Below, piece after piece: positions 7,077-7,095 of a stretch of DNA of 7,095 nt. The notes below the pieces were generated by a model. The model did not search any database. It saw only the letters and a program-made list of their open reading frames with translations, and had not been told where the DNA came from. Positions within the stretch are counted from its first letter, which is position 1. Every line of letters begins with the position of its first letter. The stretch spans positions 1 through 7,095 of the forward strand of contig JAFLJU010000308.1 of the NCBI GenBank assembly GCA_022712835.1. The letters run 5' to 3'. The DNA is from Desulfobacteraceae bacterium. Its GTDB lineage: Bacteria > Desulfobacterota > Desulfobacteria > Desulfobacterales > Desulfobacteraceae. The position numbers were made by a program, and so were the translations under genes.

Positions 7077-7095
7077 TCCCTACAAATAGTTATCC

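Noticed and set aside
1..7095. CRISPR arrays, tRNA or rRNA genes, insertion sequences, toxin-antitoxin pairs
   Set aside because: I saw no spaced direct repeats, no cloverleaf-like segment, no transposase motif and no pair of small coupled genes.
7077..7095. A terminator after the LysE gene
   Set aside because: Only 19 bases remain and they contain no stem-loop; any terminator would be outside the window.

Overview
The window holds four genes, all on the + strand, read as one transport and cell-envelope cluster. Base composition is moderate with many A/T homopolymers. The first gene encodes a membrane-anchored penicillin-binding protein, which places it in a peptidoglycan-making bacterium. 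The overall protein style suggests a Gram-negative such as a Desulfobacterota (Desulfobacter-like) sulfate reducer. That placement is an impression from sequence style, not a demonstrated result; nothing in the window names the organism.

Layout: bases 1-70 are a short leader with a clear 10-bp stem-loop. Bases 71-1477 encode a minimal penicillin-binding transpeptidase with one N-terminal membrane anchor and the SxxK, SxN and KTG triad intact. A 109-bp A-rich gap follows, with a good Shine-Dalgarno and possibly a weak promoter. Bases 1587-5300 encode a 1237-residue protein with the glutaminase plus double-SIS architecture of glucosamine-6-phosphate synthase (GlmS), at about twice the usual length. 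Bases 5303-6451 encode a 12-helix major facilitator transporter and 6453-7076 a LysE/RhtB-family exporter. The last three genes are separated by 2 and 1 bases and almost certainly share one mRNA with translational coupling.

The notable item is the GlmS-like protein. It keeps the glutaminase motifs, but its nucleophile-type Cys is residue 45 rather than residue 2. About 145 residues are inserted just after that Cys. The isomerase residues ExxxKxxE and the KH pair are kept, the canonical GlmS C-terminal tail is missing, and about 330 residues that I cannot assign to any family take its place. With two transporters translationally coupled behind it and a transpeptidase in front, a reasonable inference is a dedicated amino-sugar (or related aminated sugar phosphate) enzyme tied to envelope work or to export of a small product. 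The sequence does not prove the substrate.
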